In this document: piece after piece, positions 52,954 to 61,532 of the stretch | Layout of the letters: the number at the start of each line of letters is the position of its first letter | How positions within the stretch are numbered: the stretch's first letter is position 1 | DNA from: Anaerococcus vaginalis | GTDB taxonomy: Bacteria; Bacillota; Clostridia; Tissierellales; Peptoniphilaceae | Assembly (NCBI GenBank): GCA_018363915.1 | Contig: JAGZMY010000004.1 | Coordinates: forward strand, 1 to 64,000 | Direction of reading: 5' to 3' | DNA: 64,000 nucleotides | The notes under the pieces: generated by a model | The model's input: the letters and a program-made list of their open reading frames with translations, nothing else | The model's database searches: none | What the model was told of the DNA's origin: nothing | Translations under genes and position numbers: made by a program

Positions 52954-52977
52954 TTAAGGCGGAATAGACCGCCTTAA
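52954..52977 (-). terminator. intra-operon attenuating hairpin
   Basis: Perfect 9-bp arms TTAAGGCGG (52954-52962) and CCGCCTTAA (52969-52977), followed on the minus strand by ATTTTT. It lies between the binding-protein and permease genes. A partial terminator there would keep the receptor more abundant than the membrane subunits. Confidence 0.8.
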
Positions 52978-52987
52978 TTATTTTCAA

Positions 52988-54385
52988 TTACTTTTCAGCT
53001 TTTACAGCTTCTGATATTTTTTGTGCTGCAGATACTACATCTTTTTGCCAATCTTTTACAGATTTATCTTTATTTGCTACTGAGTTTATAGCATCAAATA
53101 ATTCTTTTGACATATCTACACCTTCAACTGCTGGAGCTGCTGCCCATCCACCTAGAGCTGCTTTTACATCATCGCCATAGATTGAATAGAATAATTTTTG
53201 ATTTTCATCAGTTATCATATTTTCAACATTGTTTATTGGTTGAACTGCTCCACCGTTTTCTATAAATGCTTTTGCTGCTTCGTCTGAATACAAGTAAGCA
53301 AGAAATTCTTTAGCAAGTTCTGGTTCTTTTGCAGTTTGTGTTACAAATATTTGTTCAAACCAAGAATATGCATATCTTTCGCCGTCTTTCATTGAAGGAA
53401 GTGGCATAAAGCCCCATTCAAATCCATCAGCAACGCCTTTTGCATCTTTCATTTCTTCAACTACCCAAGTTCCGTTTGGCATAAATAATGCTTCGTTTTT
53501 CATAACTTGTAGTTGGTTTTGTGTAAATGATTCGTTGTTAGCTTGAGCTACTGTATTTGGATTTAAGTATTCCAAAATTTTTCCTACTGTTTCAAAATAT
53601 GGTGTAGCTTCATTTTCCCAAGCTTTTGCATCGTAGTTCATCAACTTATCAAATAATTCATTTCCACCAATGTTGTAGAACATTGCAAATGAGAATGTGT
53701 CAAAATATCCTGTTGTAGGATATGTAAATAATGAAATTTTATCTTTTTTAGCTTCTTCACCAAGTGCTAAGAATTCATCCATTGTTTTTGGAAGTTCATA
53801 TTTTCCGCCACCATCTTTAAACATTGCTTTGTTATACCAAAGTCCTGTTGGTGAATAGAATAATGGAGCAAGATATGTTTTGCCATCGCCGTAAGGATTT
53901 GTTACAGCAGTATCTGTAAATCCTGGAATTATTTTTTCTCCTACAGTTTTTTCTTCTCCTGGAACTTTTTTGTCCAAAACATCGCTTATATCCATAAGCA
54001 TTTTTTCTTTAATCATAGTTTCTGTAAGACCTGATTCTTGTCCAATATTATTATAAATTACGTCAGGAGCATTTCCTGCTTGGATTTCTGGTCTTATTAC
54101 TTCGTGAATATTTTTTTCAAATTTTGCTTCTACTTTTGCGCCTGTCTTTTTTTCAAAGTTAGCTATAACTTTTTTCCAGCCTTTTGTTCCATATCCGCCG
54201 TCAAGACCTGCTAGTGTTAATGTCTTACCTTCGAAAGCCTTTTCAGAATTATCTGAACTTTTTTCAGTTTCTGAAGACTTGTTTGACGCTGCATTGTTAC
54301 TACTATCGTTTGCTTTATTATTTCCACAAGATGTAAGTGCAAATACTGCTAACAATGCCACCAAAGTTGTTTTCCATTTTTTCAT
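52988..54385 (-). CDS. extracellular oligosaccharide-binding lipoprotein
   Basis: A 465-residue family 1 solute-binding protein. Lipobox ALTSC (Cys20) is followed by an Asn/Ser-rich linker. The ligand fold shows GKTLTLAGLDGGYGTKGWKK, IQAGNAPDVIYNNIGQESG, YNKAMFKDGG and MPNGTWVVEEM. It is the receptor of the GH112 operon. Lacto-N-biose or galacto-N-biose is the likely ligand by context. It is the first gene, with SD GAGGAGG, a strong promoter and a dyad in the leader. Confidence 0.94.
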   Translation of the reverse strand: MKKWKTTLVALLAVFALTSCGNNKANDSSNNAASNKSSETEKSSDNSEKAFEGKTLTLAGLDGGYGTKGWKKVIANFEKKTGAKVEAKFEKNIHEVIRPEIQAGNAPDVIYNNIGQESGLTETMIKEKMLMDISDVLDKKVPGEEKTVGEKIIPGFTDTAVTNPYGDGKTYLAPLFYSPTGLWYNKAMFKDGGGKYELPKTMDEFLALGEEAKKDKISLFTYPTTGYFDTFSFAMFYNIGGNELFDKLMNYDAKAWENEATPYFETVGKILEYLNPNTVAQANNESFTQNQLQVMKNEALFMPNGTWVVEEMKDAKGVADGFEWGFMPLPSMKDGERYAYSWFEQIFVTQTAKEPELAKEFLAYLYSDEAAKAFIENGGAVQPINNVENMITDENQKLFYSIYGDDVKAALGGWAAAPAVEGVDMSKELFDAINSVANKDKSVKDWQKDVVSAAQKISEAVKAEK

Positions 54386-54403
54386 ATTTTCCTCCTCGTA
54401 TAT

Positions 54404-54451
54404 GGTAATTACCTATATTGTTATTATAATTAATAACTTTCAAAAAGTCAA
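54404..54451 (-). promoter_or_regulatory. lacto-N-biose operon promoter and operator
   Basis: On the minus strand TTGACT (54446-54451), 17 bp and TATAAT (54423-54428) make a near-consensus promoter. The perfect palindrome GGTAATTACC (54404-54413) lies just past the expected start site, ahead of the SD. It is a repressor site candidate. No dedicated regulator gene is in this operon. Confidence 0.75.
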
Positions 54452-54577
54452 GATTTTTTAGAAACATTTTCAAGGCTTAGAACGTGAAAATACTTTCAAT
54501 TTTTTCATTTAAAAATACCGTTTTCTAGAAAATAATTTCAAAATTTATTTTTTTATTTTAAATTTGAGTAAGAAAAT

Positions 54578-54617
54578 AGAGTTTGATAAATAAACTAATC
54601 TTTTTTTATCAAACTCT
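54578..54617 (-). terminator. terminator of the ABC-2 exporter operon
   Basis: Perfect 13-bp arms AGAGTTTGATAAA (54578-54590) and TTTATCAAACTCT (54605-54617), with an A/T-rich flank on both sides. It lies directly past the permease stop codon. Confidence 0.82.
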
Positions 54618-54626
54618 TGTATTTTT

Positions 54627-56258
54627 TTATAAATCATAAAATCCTTTTTCATATTTTTTTAAAGAAGATTTATATAAAAAAATTATAGAAATTATTATTA
54701 AGCTTATTACAAATAAAAATCCAACATAAATATTTGTAAAAGTATAAATTAAATACGCAAAAACTCCTACTATTGTCATTGTTATTCCACTAATTACATA
54801 ATAACCTACGTTTTGTGATGAGCCTTTTGTAAGATCTCTTTCTTTTTGCCAATGAATGTTGACTGAATTTGCATCCATCAAAAGTCCCAAAAAAGATGAA
54901 AGAAGACTTTCAAGTGTAAAGCCCAAAAATATCGCTAGGCTTACGGGGATATTTATTTTAATTATAAATTTCACTACCAAACAAAAGAAAATATTTATAA
55001 TTAAATTTACAAAATTTATTGATAGGGCTCTTCCCAAAATATTTTCTTTTGGACTTATTGGCAAGGTTAGGGTTTGGTACAAGCTTTCTCCTTCTCTTGA
55101 AAGGGAAGAATTTATTCCCAAGTCGTTTGCTGATATGAAAAATCTAAAGACAAATGCTCCAATAATTATAAATAAATATATTTCTACATTTGAAAAATCA
55201 AGTTTTTTTATAAAATCAAACATTTCAATTGTCCCAAATCCCCATATACATGTAAAAATTATCATAGATGAAATAATTGGAAACAAATATACTGGACTTT
55301 TTATAATAGTTTTAAAATCTTTTTTAAAAATTGCTATTATAACCGATGATTTTTTGCTTGATATTTTTATATTTTTCTTGTGAATTTTTCTTTTTTCATT
55401 TCCTAATAGGGAATCAAAATATATTTTTGATGCAAGCTTTGCCAAAATATATAGGATTAAAAAAGTGTATATATAAAGAAGGAAAGTATAAACAATAAAA
55501 TCTATTCCACTTCCTCCTAAACTTTTTCCATAAATTCTTGTATGGAAAAATAAAAGTGACAACTTATCTTTATGGTCTAGAAAAAATTTTGTTACTAGCT
55601 TAATTATATTTTCGTCGCCATTTTTCCTATAAGAATAAAAATATATAAACCCCAAAAGCAAAAGCAAAAATCCATATCCAATAAATTTCAAACTGGTTTT
55701 GTAAAATCTTATGTTTGAATACCTCATAATTACCATTATAAAAATAGAAATTATGGCAACTGATGTTACAAATATTGGAAATGAATTTATTATCAAGCCA
55801 AAAAATTCAATAAAGGAAAATCCCATATTAAATAAATAAACCAAAATCATCAAAATATAAAAATAAAATATTTCAAATTTGGATAAAACTATGGCAAGAA
55901 ATTTTGACAAATAAATTTCTTCATCTTTTATTGGCATAGTCATCAAAATATTTGTGTCCTTGCTTTTTGAATAATCAGAAATCAAATCAACCGCCGATAA
56001 AATTATTGTAAAAATACTTATGATTAGACTGGCAGATAAAAAATAGGAATATTCATCATTTTTACTTAAATACGAAAACGCCAACAAGGAAAATGTTGCA
56101 AGTCCCATAATAGTATAAAATCCATACATCAAAAGTATGTATAAAATCCTCAGTGTATAATCATTTGGAAGTCCATAAACTTTTGTTCCAGGCAAATATT
56201 GGGCGATTTCTTCCTTAAAATTTTTCCTAAAAAGAATTTTTAATCTTTTATTTTTCAT
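54627..56258 (-). CDS. ABC-2-type exporter permease
   Basis: A 543-residue membrane protein with about 10-12 hydrophobic segments. A Lys-rich cytoplasmic loop near 290-310 includes EKRKIHKKNIKISSKKSS. The conserved-looking ISDYSKSKDTNILMTMPIKDEEIYLSKF after the first segments resembles large ABC-2 permeases of Firmicutes whose substrate is unknown. It overlaps the ATPase gene by 11 bp. It could export a drug, peptide or lipid; nothing nearby specifies which. Confidence 0.78.
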   Translation of the reverse strand: MKNKRLKILFRKNFKEEIAQYLPGTKVYGLPNDYTLRILYILLMYGFYTIMGLATFSLLAFSYLSKNDEYSYFLSASLIISIFTIILSAVDLISDYSKSKDTNILMTMPIKDEEIYLSKFLAIVLSKFEIFYFYILMILVYLFNMGFSFIEFFGLIINSFPIFVTSVAIISIFIMVIMRYSNIRFYKTSLKFIGYGFLLLLLGFIYFYSYRKNGDENIIKLVTKFFLDHKDKLSLLFFHTRIYGKSLGGSGIDFIVYTFLLYIYTFLILYILAKLASKIYFDSLLGNEKRKIHKKNIKISSKKSSVIIAIFKKDFKTIIKSPVYLFPIISSMIIFTCIWGFGTIEMFDFIKKLDFSNVEIYLFIIIGAFVFRFFISANDLGINSSLSREGESLYQTLTLPISPKENILGRALSINFVNLIINIFFCLVVKFIIKINIPVSLAIFLGFTLESLLSSFLGLLMDANSVNIHWQKERDLTKGSSQNVGYYVISGITMTIVGVFAYLIYTFTNIYVGFLFVISLIIISIIFLYKSSLKKYEKGFYDL

Positions 56259-56973
56259 CTGTAAGCTCCAAAAATAATTCTTCTAGGGATTTATTTTCAT
56301 TAAGATTTGCTCTTATTTGAGAAAGTGAACCTACTGCTACAATTTTTCCTTTGGAAATTATAGCAAGTCTATCACAAATATTTTCTGCAACTTCCATTAT
56401 GTGAGTTGAAAAGAAAACCATCTTACCCTCATCTTTTCTTTCTTTCATTATTTTTTTAAGATTAAAAGAAGATTTTGGATCAAGTCCAACCATTGGCTCA
56501 TCTAAAATCAAAAGATCTGGATTGTGGATAAGGGATGCAATTATGGCAAGTTTTTGCTTCATTCCATGGGAAAATGAAGAAATCAAATCAGCCATAGCCT
56601 CTCTTATATCAAAATAATCAAGATAAGTATTGAGCCTTTCATCTCTAGTTTTTTCATCAATTCCATAAATATCTGCCACAAAATTTATGTATTCAACTCC
56701 TGTAAATTTATCAAATAAATCCGGATTATCGGCAAGATAGGAAAATTTATTTTTGTATGAAATAGGATCATCTTCTAATTTTAATCCATCAATACTTATA
56801 TCTCCATTTGTTTTTTTGATAAGACCTACAATTGCCTTTATAGTTGTAGATTTTCCAGCACCATTTGGCCCCAAAAATCCAAAAATTTCTCCATTTTTCA
56901 CTTCAAAAGAAATATCATCAACGGCAAGCTTGCCATTATTGTATTTTTTTGTAAAATTTTTAACTTCTAACAT
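56248..56973 (-). CDS. ABC transporter ATPase (exporter type)
   Basis: A 241-residue single-domain ATPase. Walker A GPNGAGKST, Q-loop-like YLADNPDLFDKFT, signature FSHGMKQK, Walker B LLILDEPMVGLD, H-loop FFSTHIMEVAE. The divergent signature and the length are typical of ABC-2 exporters. It is co-transcribed with the membrane protein downstream. SD AAGGAG. Confidence 0.93.
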   Translation of the reverse strand: MLEVKNFTKKYNNGKLAVDDISFEVKNGEIFGFLGPNGAGKSTTIKAIVGLIKKTNGDISIDGLKLEDDPISYKNKFSYLADNPDLFDKFTGVEYINFVADIYGIDEKTRDERLNTYLDYFDIREAMADLISSFSHGMKQKLAIIASLIHNPDLLILDEPMVGLDPKSSFNLKKIMKERKDEGKMVFFSTHIMEVAENICDRLAIISKGKIVAVGSLSQIRANLNENKSLEELFLELTDEK

Positions 56974-57025
56974 AAAATCTCCTTTATCTTAAAGCCTATA
57001 AAATATTTACCCAACTTCCAAACAA

Positions 57026-57057
57026 AAAAATCTCACAGAATTTTCCGTGAGATTTTT
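57026..57057 (-). terminator. terminator of the Na/Pi cotransporter gene
   Basis: Arms AAAAATCTCAC (57026-57036) and GTGAGATTTTT (57047-57057), extended inward by GAA/TTC after one mismatch. It lies 11 bp past the stop codon and has T-rich ends on the minus strand. Confidence 0.88.
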
Positions 57058-57067
57058 AAAAATTTAT

Positions 57068-58759
57068 TTAATTTGCGCCATCAATTTTAACAACTGGCTT
57101 TTCGTATTCGCCGTGAACCTTTACAGGGTCAACTGTTAGACGAGCAATGTTAAAGGCATGGTCTCCGATTCTTTCTACTGTTGATGCAATATCGACAAAA
57201 ACTGAACTTGCGACTGTAGATAATTTTTCGCCTTCGGTAAGTCTTCTATAATGAGATCTTCTTAAATTTTGTTCTAATAAATCCAAGTTTGCCTCATCTT
57301 CTCTAAGAGTTTCGTACAAGGCTGAATCTTCAGATTCAAAAACTTCTATGGCATTTACATAGTTATTAATTACAAGCTCATAAATACTATTTAAATCAGC
57401 CAAGGCCTCATCATTATATTTTTCTCCCGCTTCATTTATTTCATCAAAATATTCTCCAAGATTTTGAGCAAGGTCTGAAACTCTTTCTACATTTATTTGC
57501 ACTTGCAAATAATTGTGTATATCAGCCTCAAGCTCGCTAACTAAATTTGATTTTGAAATATCTAAGATATATTTTTGAATTTTTGTATCCATTTCATTTA
57601 CCAAAGCCTCAGCTTGATTGGCAGTTGATAAATCATTTTTATCTCTTGAATTTAAATATTTTTGAGTTGATTTTATAGTTTCAAGAGCAATTTTACTTTC
57701 TTTTATGATGGCAGTTTTTGCTTGATCAAGAGCAGCTGCTGGGAATGTATTTATTAGACTTTCTTCAAGCTCAATATCTGAAACGTCAGAGAAAATTGAA
57801 TCTTTACCAGGAATAATTTTATGAAGTATTGTTGACACTTGCTTAATAATTGGAACAAATAAAATCATACCCACAAAGTTAAATGAAAAATGTCCCAAGG
57901 CAATAGTCATCATTGGATTTAAGGAAAATTTATCAGAAACAAAAGAAATAAATCCTTCGTAAGGCACCAATAATACCAAAAATATTGCCGAAATTATAAC
58001 ATTAAACAAAACATGGAATAAGCTTGTTCTTTTTGCAGACAAAGAGCCACCCAAAGATGCAAGAACTCCAGTTATACAAGTTCCGATATTTGCTCCAAAT
58101 AAAAATCCTAAAGAAAGATTTAAGCCAATAGCTCCAGACGCATACAAAGATTGAACAATACCAATAAAAGCAGATGAAGATTGGATAATAGCAGTAAGAA
58201 CTGCTCCAACCAAAACAGCAATTATAGGATTTTTGCCAAGATTTGTAACTATATCTTCAAAGCCTGGAATATTTTTAAGCTCAGCAAGGCTATCTCCCAT
58301 CATTTTTAGACCAATAAATAAAAGTCCAAAACCAATTAAAATTTCTCCAATATATTTGCCCTTTCTCTTTTTTGAAAATAAAAAAACAATAACTCCAATA
58401 AGGCAAATAAAATAAGATAAATAATCCAAATTAAAACCAATCAAAACAGCTGTAACAGTTGTACCAATATTAGCACCCAAAATTACACCGATTGCCTGTT
58501 CAAGGCTCATCACACCTGCCCTAACAAAAGAAATAGCTATAACGGTGGTTGCTGATGATGATTGAATTAATCCCGTAATAACAATTCCAACTAGAACTCC
58601 CTTAATAGGATTTGACGTATACTTTTCTACATATCCCCTAAGTTTTGGTCCAGCAAAATTTGTAAGAGAATCCCCCATCAAATTAATACCGAACAAAAAT
58701 ATTGCAAGTCCTCCTGCAATAAGGTTCCATTGCAAAGACGATAAAGTCGATAATTGCAT
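57068..58759 (-). CDS. Na/Pi cotransporter family protein with PhoU-like domain
   Basis: A 563-residue protein. An N-terminal NptA/PNaS transporter region (about 1-310) carries the inverted repeat motifs GLIQSSSATTVIAISFV and AIIQSSSAFIGIVQSL, each with GANIGT nearby. A helical PhoU-like domain (about 340-550) follows. The family imports phosphate with sodium, and the PhoU part may regulate it. It is monocistronic, with SD GGAGG. The polyphosphate enzyme at 9-11 kb could use the phosphate indirectly, but no link is shown. Confidence 0.93.
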   Translation of the reverse strand: MQLSTLSSLQWNLIAGGLAIFLFGINLMGDSLTNFAGPKLRGYVEKYTSNPIKGVLVGIVITGLIQSSSATTVIAISFVRAGVMSLEQAIGVILGANIGTTVTAVLIGFNLDYLSYFICLIGVIVFLFSKKRKGKYIGEILIGFGLLFIGLKMMGDSLAELKNIPGFEDIVTNLGKNPIIAVLVGAVLTAIIQSSSAFIGIVQSLYASGAIGLNLSLGFLFGANIGTCITGVLASLGGSLSAKRTSLFHVLFNVIISAIFLVLLVPYEGFISFVSDKFSLNPMMTIALGHFSFNFVGMILFVPIIKQVSTILHKIIPGKDSIFSDVSDIELEESLINTFPAAALDQAKTAIIKESKIALETIKSTQKYLNSRDKNDLSTANQAEALVNEMDTKIQKYILDISKSNLVSELEADIHNYLQVQINVERVSDLAQNLGEYFDEINEAGEKYNDEALADLNSIYELVINNYVNAIEVFESEDSALYETLREDEANLDLLEQNLRRSHYRRLTEGEKLSTVASSVFVDIASTVERIGDHAFNIARLTVDPVKVHGEYEKPVVKIDGAN

Positions 58760-58991
58760 AATTCCTCCAAATAATTTTTTTAAGATAAAAGATTTTTCAA
58801 AAATCTCACCTAGTTATAATATTATCATAAAAAATATAAAACAACAATTGAAAAATAAATATTTCAAACTAAAAACAAATTAAAATCAGACAAATATTTT
58901 CCCCTTTTAAAAATTTTTATCTGCTAAAAAAATTTTTAAAAATAAACCAAATTATAATTAAAAATAAAAAAATCTTAAAAAATAAATATAA

Positions 58992-59041
58992 TTGACAGCT
59001 AATGATTATTAGCCTATAATGGAATTAAGAAATATTTCTTA
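58992..59041 (+). promoter_or_regulatory. TetR-gene promoter with two perfect dyads
   Basis: TTGACA (58992-58997), 17 bp and TATAAT (59015-59020) are consensus. The spacer is almost entirely the dyad GCTAAT-GATT-ATTAGC (58998-59013). A second perfect 16-bp palindrome TAAGAAATATTTCTTA (59026-59041) ends at the SD. The first is the probable autoregulatory TetR operator. The second could be another operator or an RNA hairpin. Confidence 0.8.
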
Positions 59042-59050
59042 GGAGGTCTA

Positions 59051-59629
59051 ATGAATACAAAAGAAAAAATTTTGTCAAAATCCTTGGATTTATTTTCCAA
59101 ATATGGATATTCTGATATGTCTATGGAAAATCTTGCAAAAGAAGTTGGCATAAAAGCTCCTTCTATTTACAAACATTTCAAATCAAAAAAAGATATTTTT
59201 GATACTATCGTAAAAGATGCAATGATTAGAATAGACAATCAAATTGATGATGTGGATGATTACAAAATAATAAAAAATAATCAAAAAACATTAAATATAG
59301 AAAAATTATCTATAGATATTTTCAAATACTTACTCCACGATCCCTTTGTTTCAAAAGTTAGGAAAATGTTATCTATAGAAATGTACAAAAATCCGCAAGC
59401 CATGCAATTTTATGTAGAAAAATTTATCCATAATCCAATGACAAAACAACAAGAAATTATAAATTATTACGGGCTAAGCAAATTTGCTGATTTAAAAGTT
59501 CTATCAACAATCTTTTATTCTCCGATTTTACTTGCAGTAAAATTATATGATGCAAATCCAGAAAAAGAAGATGAACTTATAGAATTATTAAAAAAATCCT
59601 ACGAACAATTAGAAAAAATTATTATATGA
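59051..59629 (+). CDS. TetR-family transcriptional regulator
   Basis: A 192-residue protein. The N-terminal HTH (about 5-50) has LDLFSKYGYSDMSMENLAKE and VGIKAPSIYKHFKSKKDIF. A C-terminal ligand-binding helical domain follows. It lies 40 bp upstream of a radical SAM gene in the same direction and probably controls itself and that gene through the promoter dyad. SD AGGAGG. The ligand is unknown. Confidence 0.92.
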   Translation: MNTKEKILSKSLDLFSKYGYSDMSMENLAKEVGIKAPSIYKHFKSKKDIFDTIVKDAMIRIDNQIDDVDDYKIIKNNQKTLNIEKLSIDIFKYLLHDPFVSKVRKMLSIEMYKNPQAMQFYVEKFIHNPMTKQQEIINYYGLSKFADLKVLSTIFYSPILLAVKLYDANPEKEDELIELLKKSYEQLEKIII

Positions 59630-59669
59630 AAATTTATTTTTATATTTCAAATAATAAAAAGGAGGAATT

Positions 59670-60998
59670 ATGAATTTAAATAATAAAGTCAAAACATACG
59701 GTGTAGAAAAAACTTTACAATATGTTCACAAAGATCCAGAAAAAAATTTAAAAAAAGCAATTGATTTAGCAAAAAAAATTTCGCCAAATGATTATAAAAC
59801 TCAAATAGAAACAATAGATAAAGTAATAAAAGATCCAGAAGATGTTTACCATAAATACATATTAAATATGCTAAATACAATAGATCCCGAAGTGTTCGAT
59901 AAAACAATTATAAATTTTCTATTAAATTCAGTCTTATTCAGTGAAGATTTAAAAAAACAAAGCAGAGAAAAATACAAATGTAACATTCCTTGGACAATTC
60001 TTCTAGATCCTACAACAGCCTGCAATTTAAAATGTAAGGGTTGCTGGGCAGCAGAATATGGAAATAGCCTAAATTTATCCTACGAACAAATTGATGATAT
60101 AATTTGTCAAGGAAAAGAAGTAGGAATATATTTTTACATATTTACAGGCGGAGAACCACTTGTAAGAAAAAAAGATATAATAAAAATTTGCGAAAAACAC
60201 AATGACTGTGAATTTTTGATTTTTACAAATTCAACCCTAATCGATGAAGAATTTGTTGGCGAAATGCTCAGACTTAAAAACATAGTTCCAGCAATCTCAG
60301 TAGAAGGAGAAGAATTTACAACAGATGCAAGAAGAGGAGATGGAGTTTACAATAAAGTAATTAAAGCAATGGAATTATTAAAAGAAAATAAATTACCATT
60401 TGGAATATCTTGTTGCTACACTTCCCAAAATTATGAGTCAATAATTAGCGAAGAATTTGTAGACGAAATGATAGAAAGAGGAGCCTTGTTTGCTTGGTAT
60501 TTCCACTTTATGCCAGTAGGAAAAGGCACAGGCAAAGAACTCTTGCCAAAACCTAACCAAAGAAAACACGTCTACCATCAATTAAGGAAATTTAGAAAAA
60601 CAAAACCACTATTTTTCCTAGATTTTCAAAATGATGCAGAATATATCGGAGGGTGTATTGCAGGAGGAAGAAATTACCTTCACATAAATGCAAACGGCGA
60701 TTTAGAACCATGCGTATTTATCCATTATTCAGACTCAAATATAAAAGAAAAAACCCTAGTAGAAAGCCTACAATCACCATTATTTATGGCATACCACGAC
60801 GGACAACCATTTAACGAAAATATGCTAAGACCATGTCCAATGCTAGAAAATCCAAATTTATTAAGAGAAATGGTAAAAAAATCAATGGCAAAATCCACAG
60901 ATATATTAGAAAAAGAAAACGTAGACGATTTGTGCGACAAATGCGAAGACTACGCCAAAGATTGGAAACCAGTCGCAGAAGAATTGTGGAATAAATAA
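59670..60998 (+). CDS. radical SAM protein of unknown function (SPASM-like C-terminus)
   Basis: A 442-residue enzyme. A helical N-terminal region (about 1-105) precedes the radical SAM core with Cys118, Cys122 and Cys125 (CNLKCKGC) and FTGGEP at about 158-163. Further cysteines are in SCCYTS, GGCIAGGRNY, LEPCVFIH, RPCPM and CDKCEDYAKDW. The last ones suggest an auxiliary Fe-S cluster of SPASM type. It is co-oriented with a TetR gene, with no precursor peptide gene seen nearby. Family relatives are common in Clostridia but I cannot name a reaction. Confidence 0.85.
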   Translation: MNLNNKVKTYGVEKTLQYVHKDPEKNLKKAIDLAKKISPNDYKTQIETIDKVIKDPEDVYHKYILNMLNTIDPEVFDKTIINFLLNSVLFSEDLKKQSREKYKCNIPWTILLDPTTACNLKCKGCWAAEYGNSLNLSYEQIDDIICQGKEVGIYFYIFTGGEPLVRKKDIIKICEKHNDCEFLIFTNSTLIDEEFVGEMLRLKNIVPAISVEGEEFTTDARRGDGVYNKVIKAMELLKENKLPFGISCCYTSQNYESIISEEFVDEMIERGALFAWYFHFMPVGKGTGKELLPKPNQRKHVYHQLRKFRKTKPLFFLDFQNDAEYIGGCIAGGRNYLHINANGDLEPCVFIHYSDSNIKEKTLVESLQSPLFMAYHDGQPFNENMLRPCPMLENPNLLREMVKKSMAKSTDILEKENVDDLCDKCEDYAKDWKPVAEELWNK

Positions 60999-61039
60999 AC
61001 TCTAAAAATAAATCGAATTAGCAAAACTTATTGAAAAAT

Positions 61040-61083
61040 AAGAATTTAAAAAAGTGCCAGAAATGGCTCTTTTTTAAATTCTT
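61040..61083. terminator. terminator of the radical SAM gene
   Basis: A 15-bp stem AAGAATTTAAAAAAG / CTTTTTTAAATTCTT, one T-T mismatch, then GCCA-GAAA-TGGC with a stable GAAA tetraloop. T-rich on the plus strand. It could also serve the convergent DUF6506-like gene. Confidence 0.9.
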
Positions 61084-61124
61084 TTTTCTCTTAATTACAA
61101 AATAAATTTAATAAAAAATACAAT

Positions 61125-61406
61125 TTAAGAAAATAATTCATCAAACAAATCCTTTTGACAATCCAAATGCCCAACAAAGCCAACAGGAATTTTCCCACAA
61201 GTTGCATCAATGATTTCCCTTGCACCACTTTCCCCAAAAGCCCCACAAAGCTCAATCACATCATCAATCCCAATTAAAGATTTAGCAACCACTTTAGCCT
61301 CATCCAAATTTCTAACACCAATAATTTCAGCATTATCATTTTTCCCAATGGCTTTTCTGTCAACCTTTGAATCAAAAGGTCCCATTATCAAATAAACAAA
61401 TTTCAT
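61125..61406 (-). CDS. DUF6506-like small protein
   Basis: A 93-residue soluble protein: MKFVYLIMGPF at the start, IIGVRNLDEAKVVAKSLIG, and the characteristic VIELCGAFGESGAREII, ending IPVGFVGHLDCQ. This resembles DUF6506 proteins, whose function is unknown. Cysteines in IELCGAF and the DATCGK region could bind a metal or ligand. SD AAGGAG. It is transcribed alone, away from the pilus operon terminator. Confidence 0.68.
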   Translation of the reverse strand: MKFVYLIMGPFDSKVDRKAIGKNDNAEIIGVRNLDEAKVVAKSLIGIDDVIELCGAFGESGAREIIDATCGKIPVGFVGHLDCQKDLFDELFS

Positions 61407-61467
61407 TTTTTTCTCCTTAGTGCTTTTTAAATAAGTTTAAAATATTATACCAGTTTATCAATAAAAA

Positions 61468-61513
61468 ATGGACTCTTACACAACTATGAGAATCACACTT
61501 TGCAAAAGTCCAT
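61468..61513 (-). terminator. terminator of the pilus operon
   Basis: Arms ATGGACT (61468-61474) and AGTCCAT (61507-61513) with a 32-nt loop, followed on the minus strand by TTTTT. It lies 20 bp past the last pilus gene. Confidence 0.65.
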
Positions 61514-61532
61514 CAAAATTTCTTATTTACTT

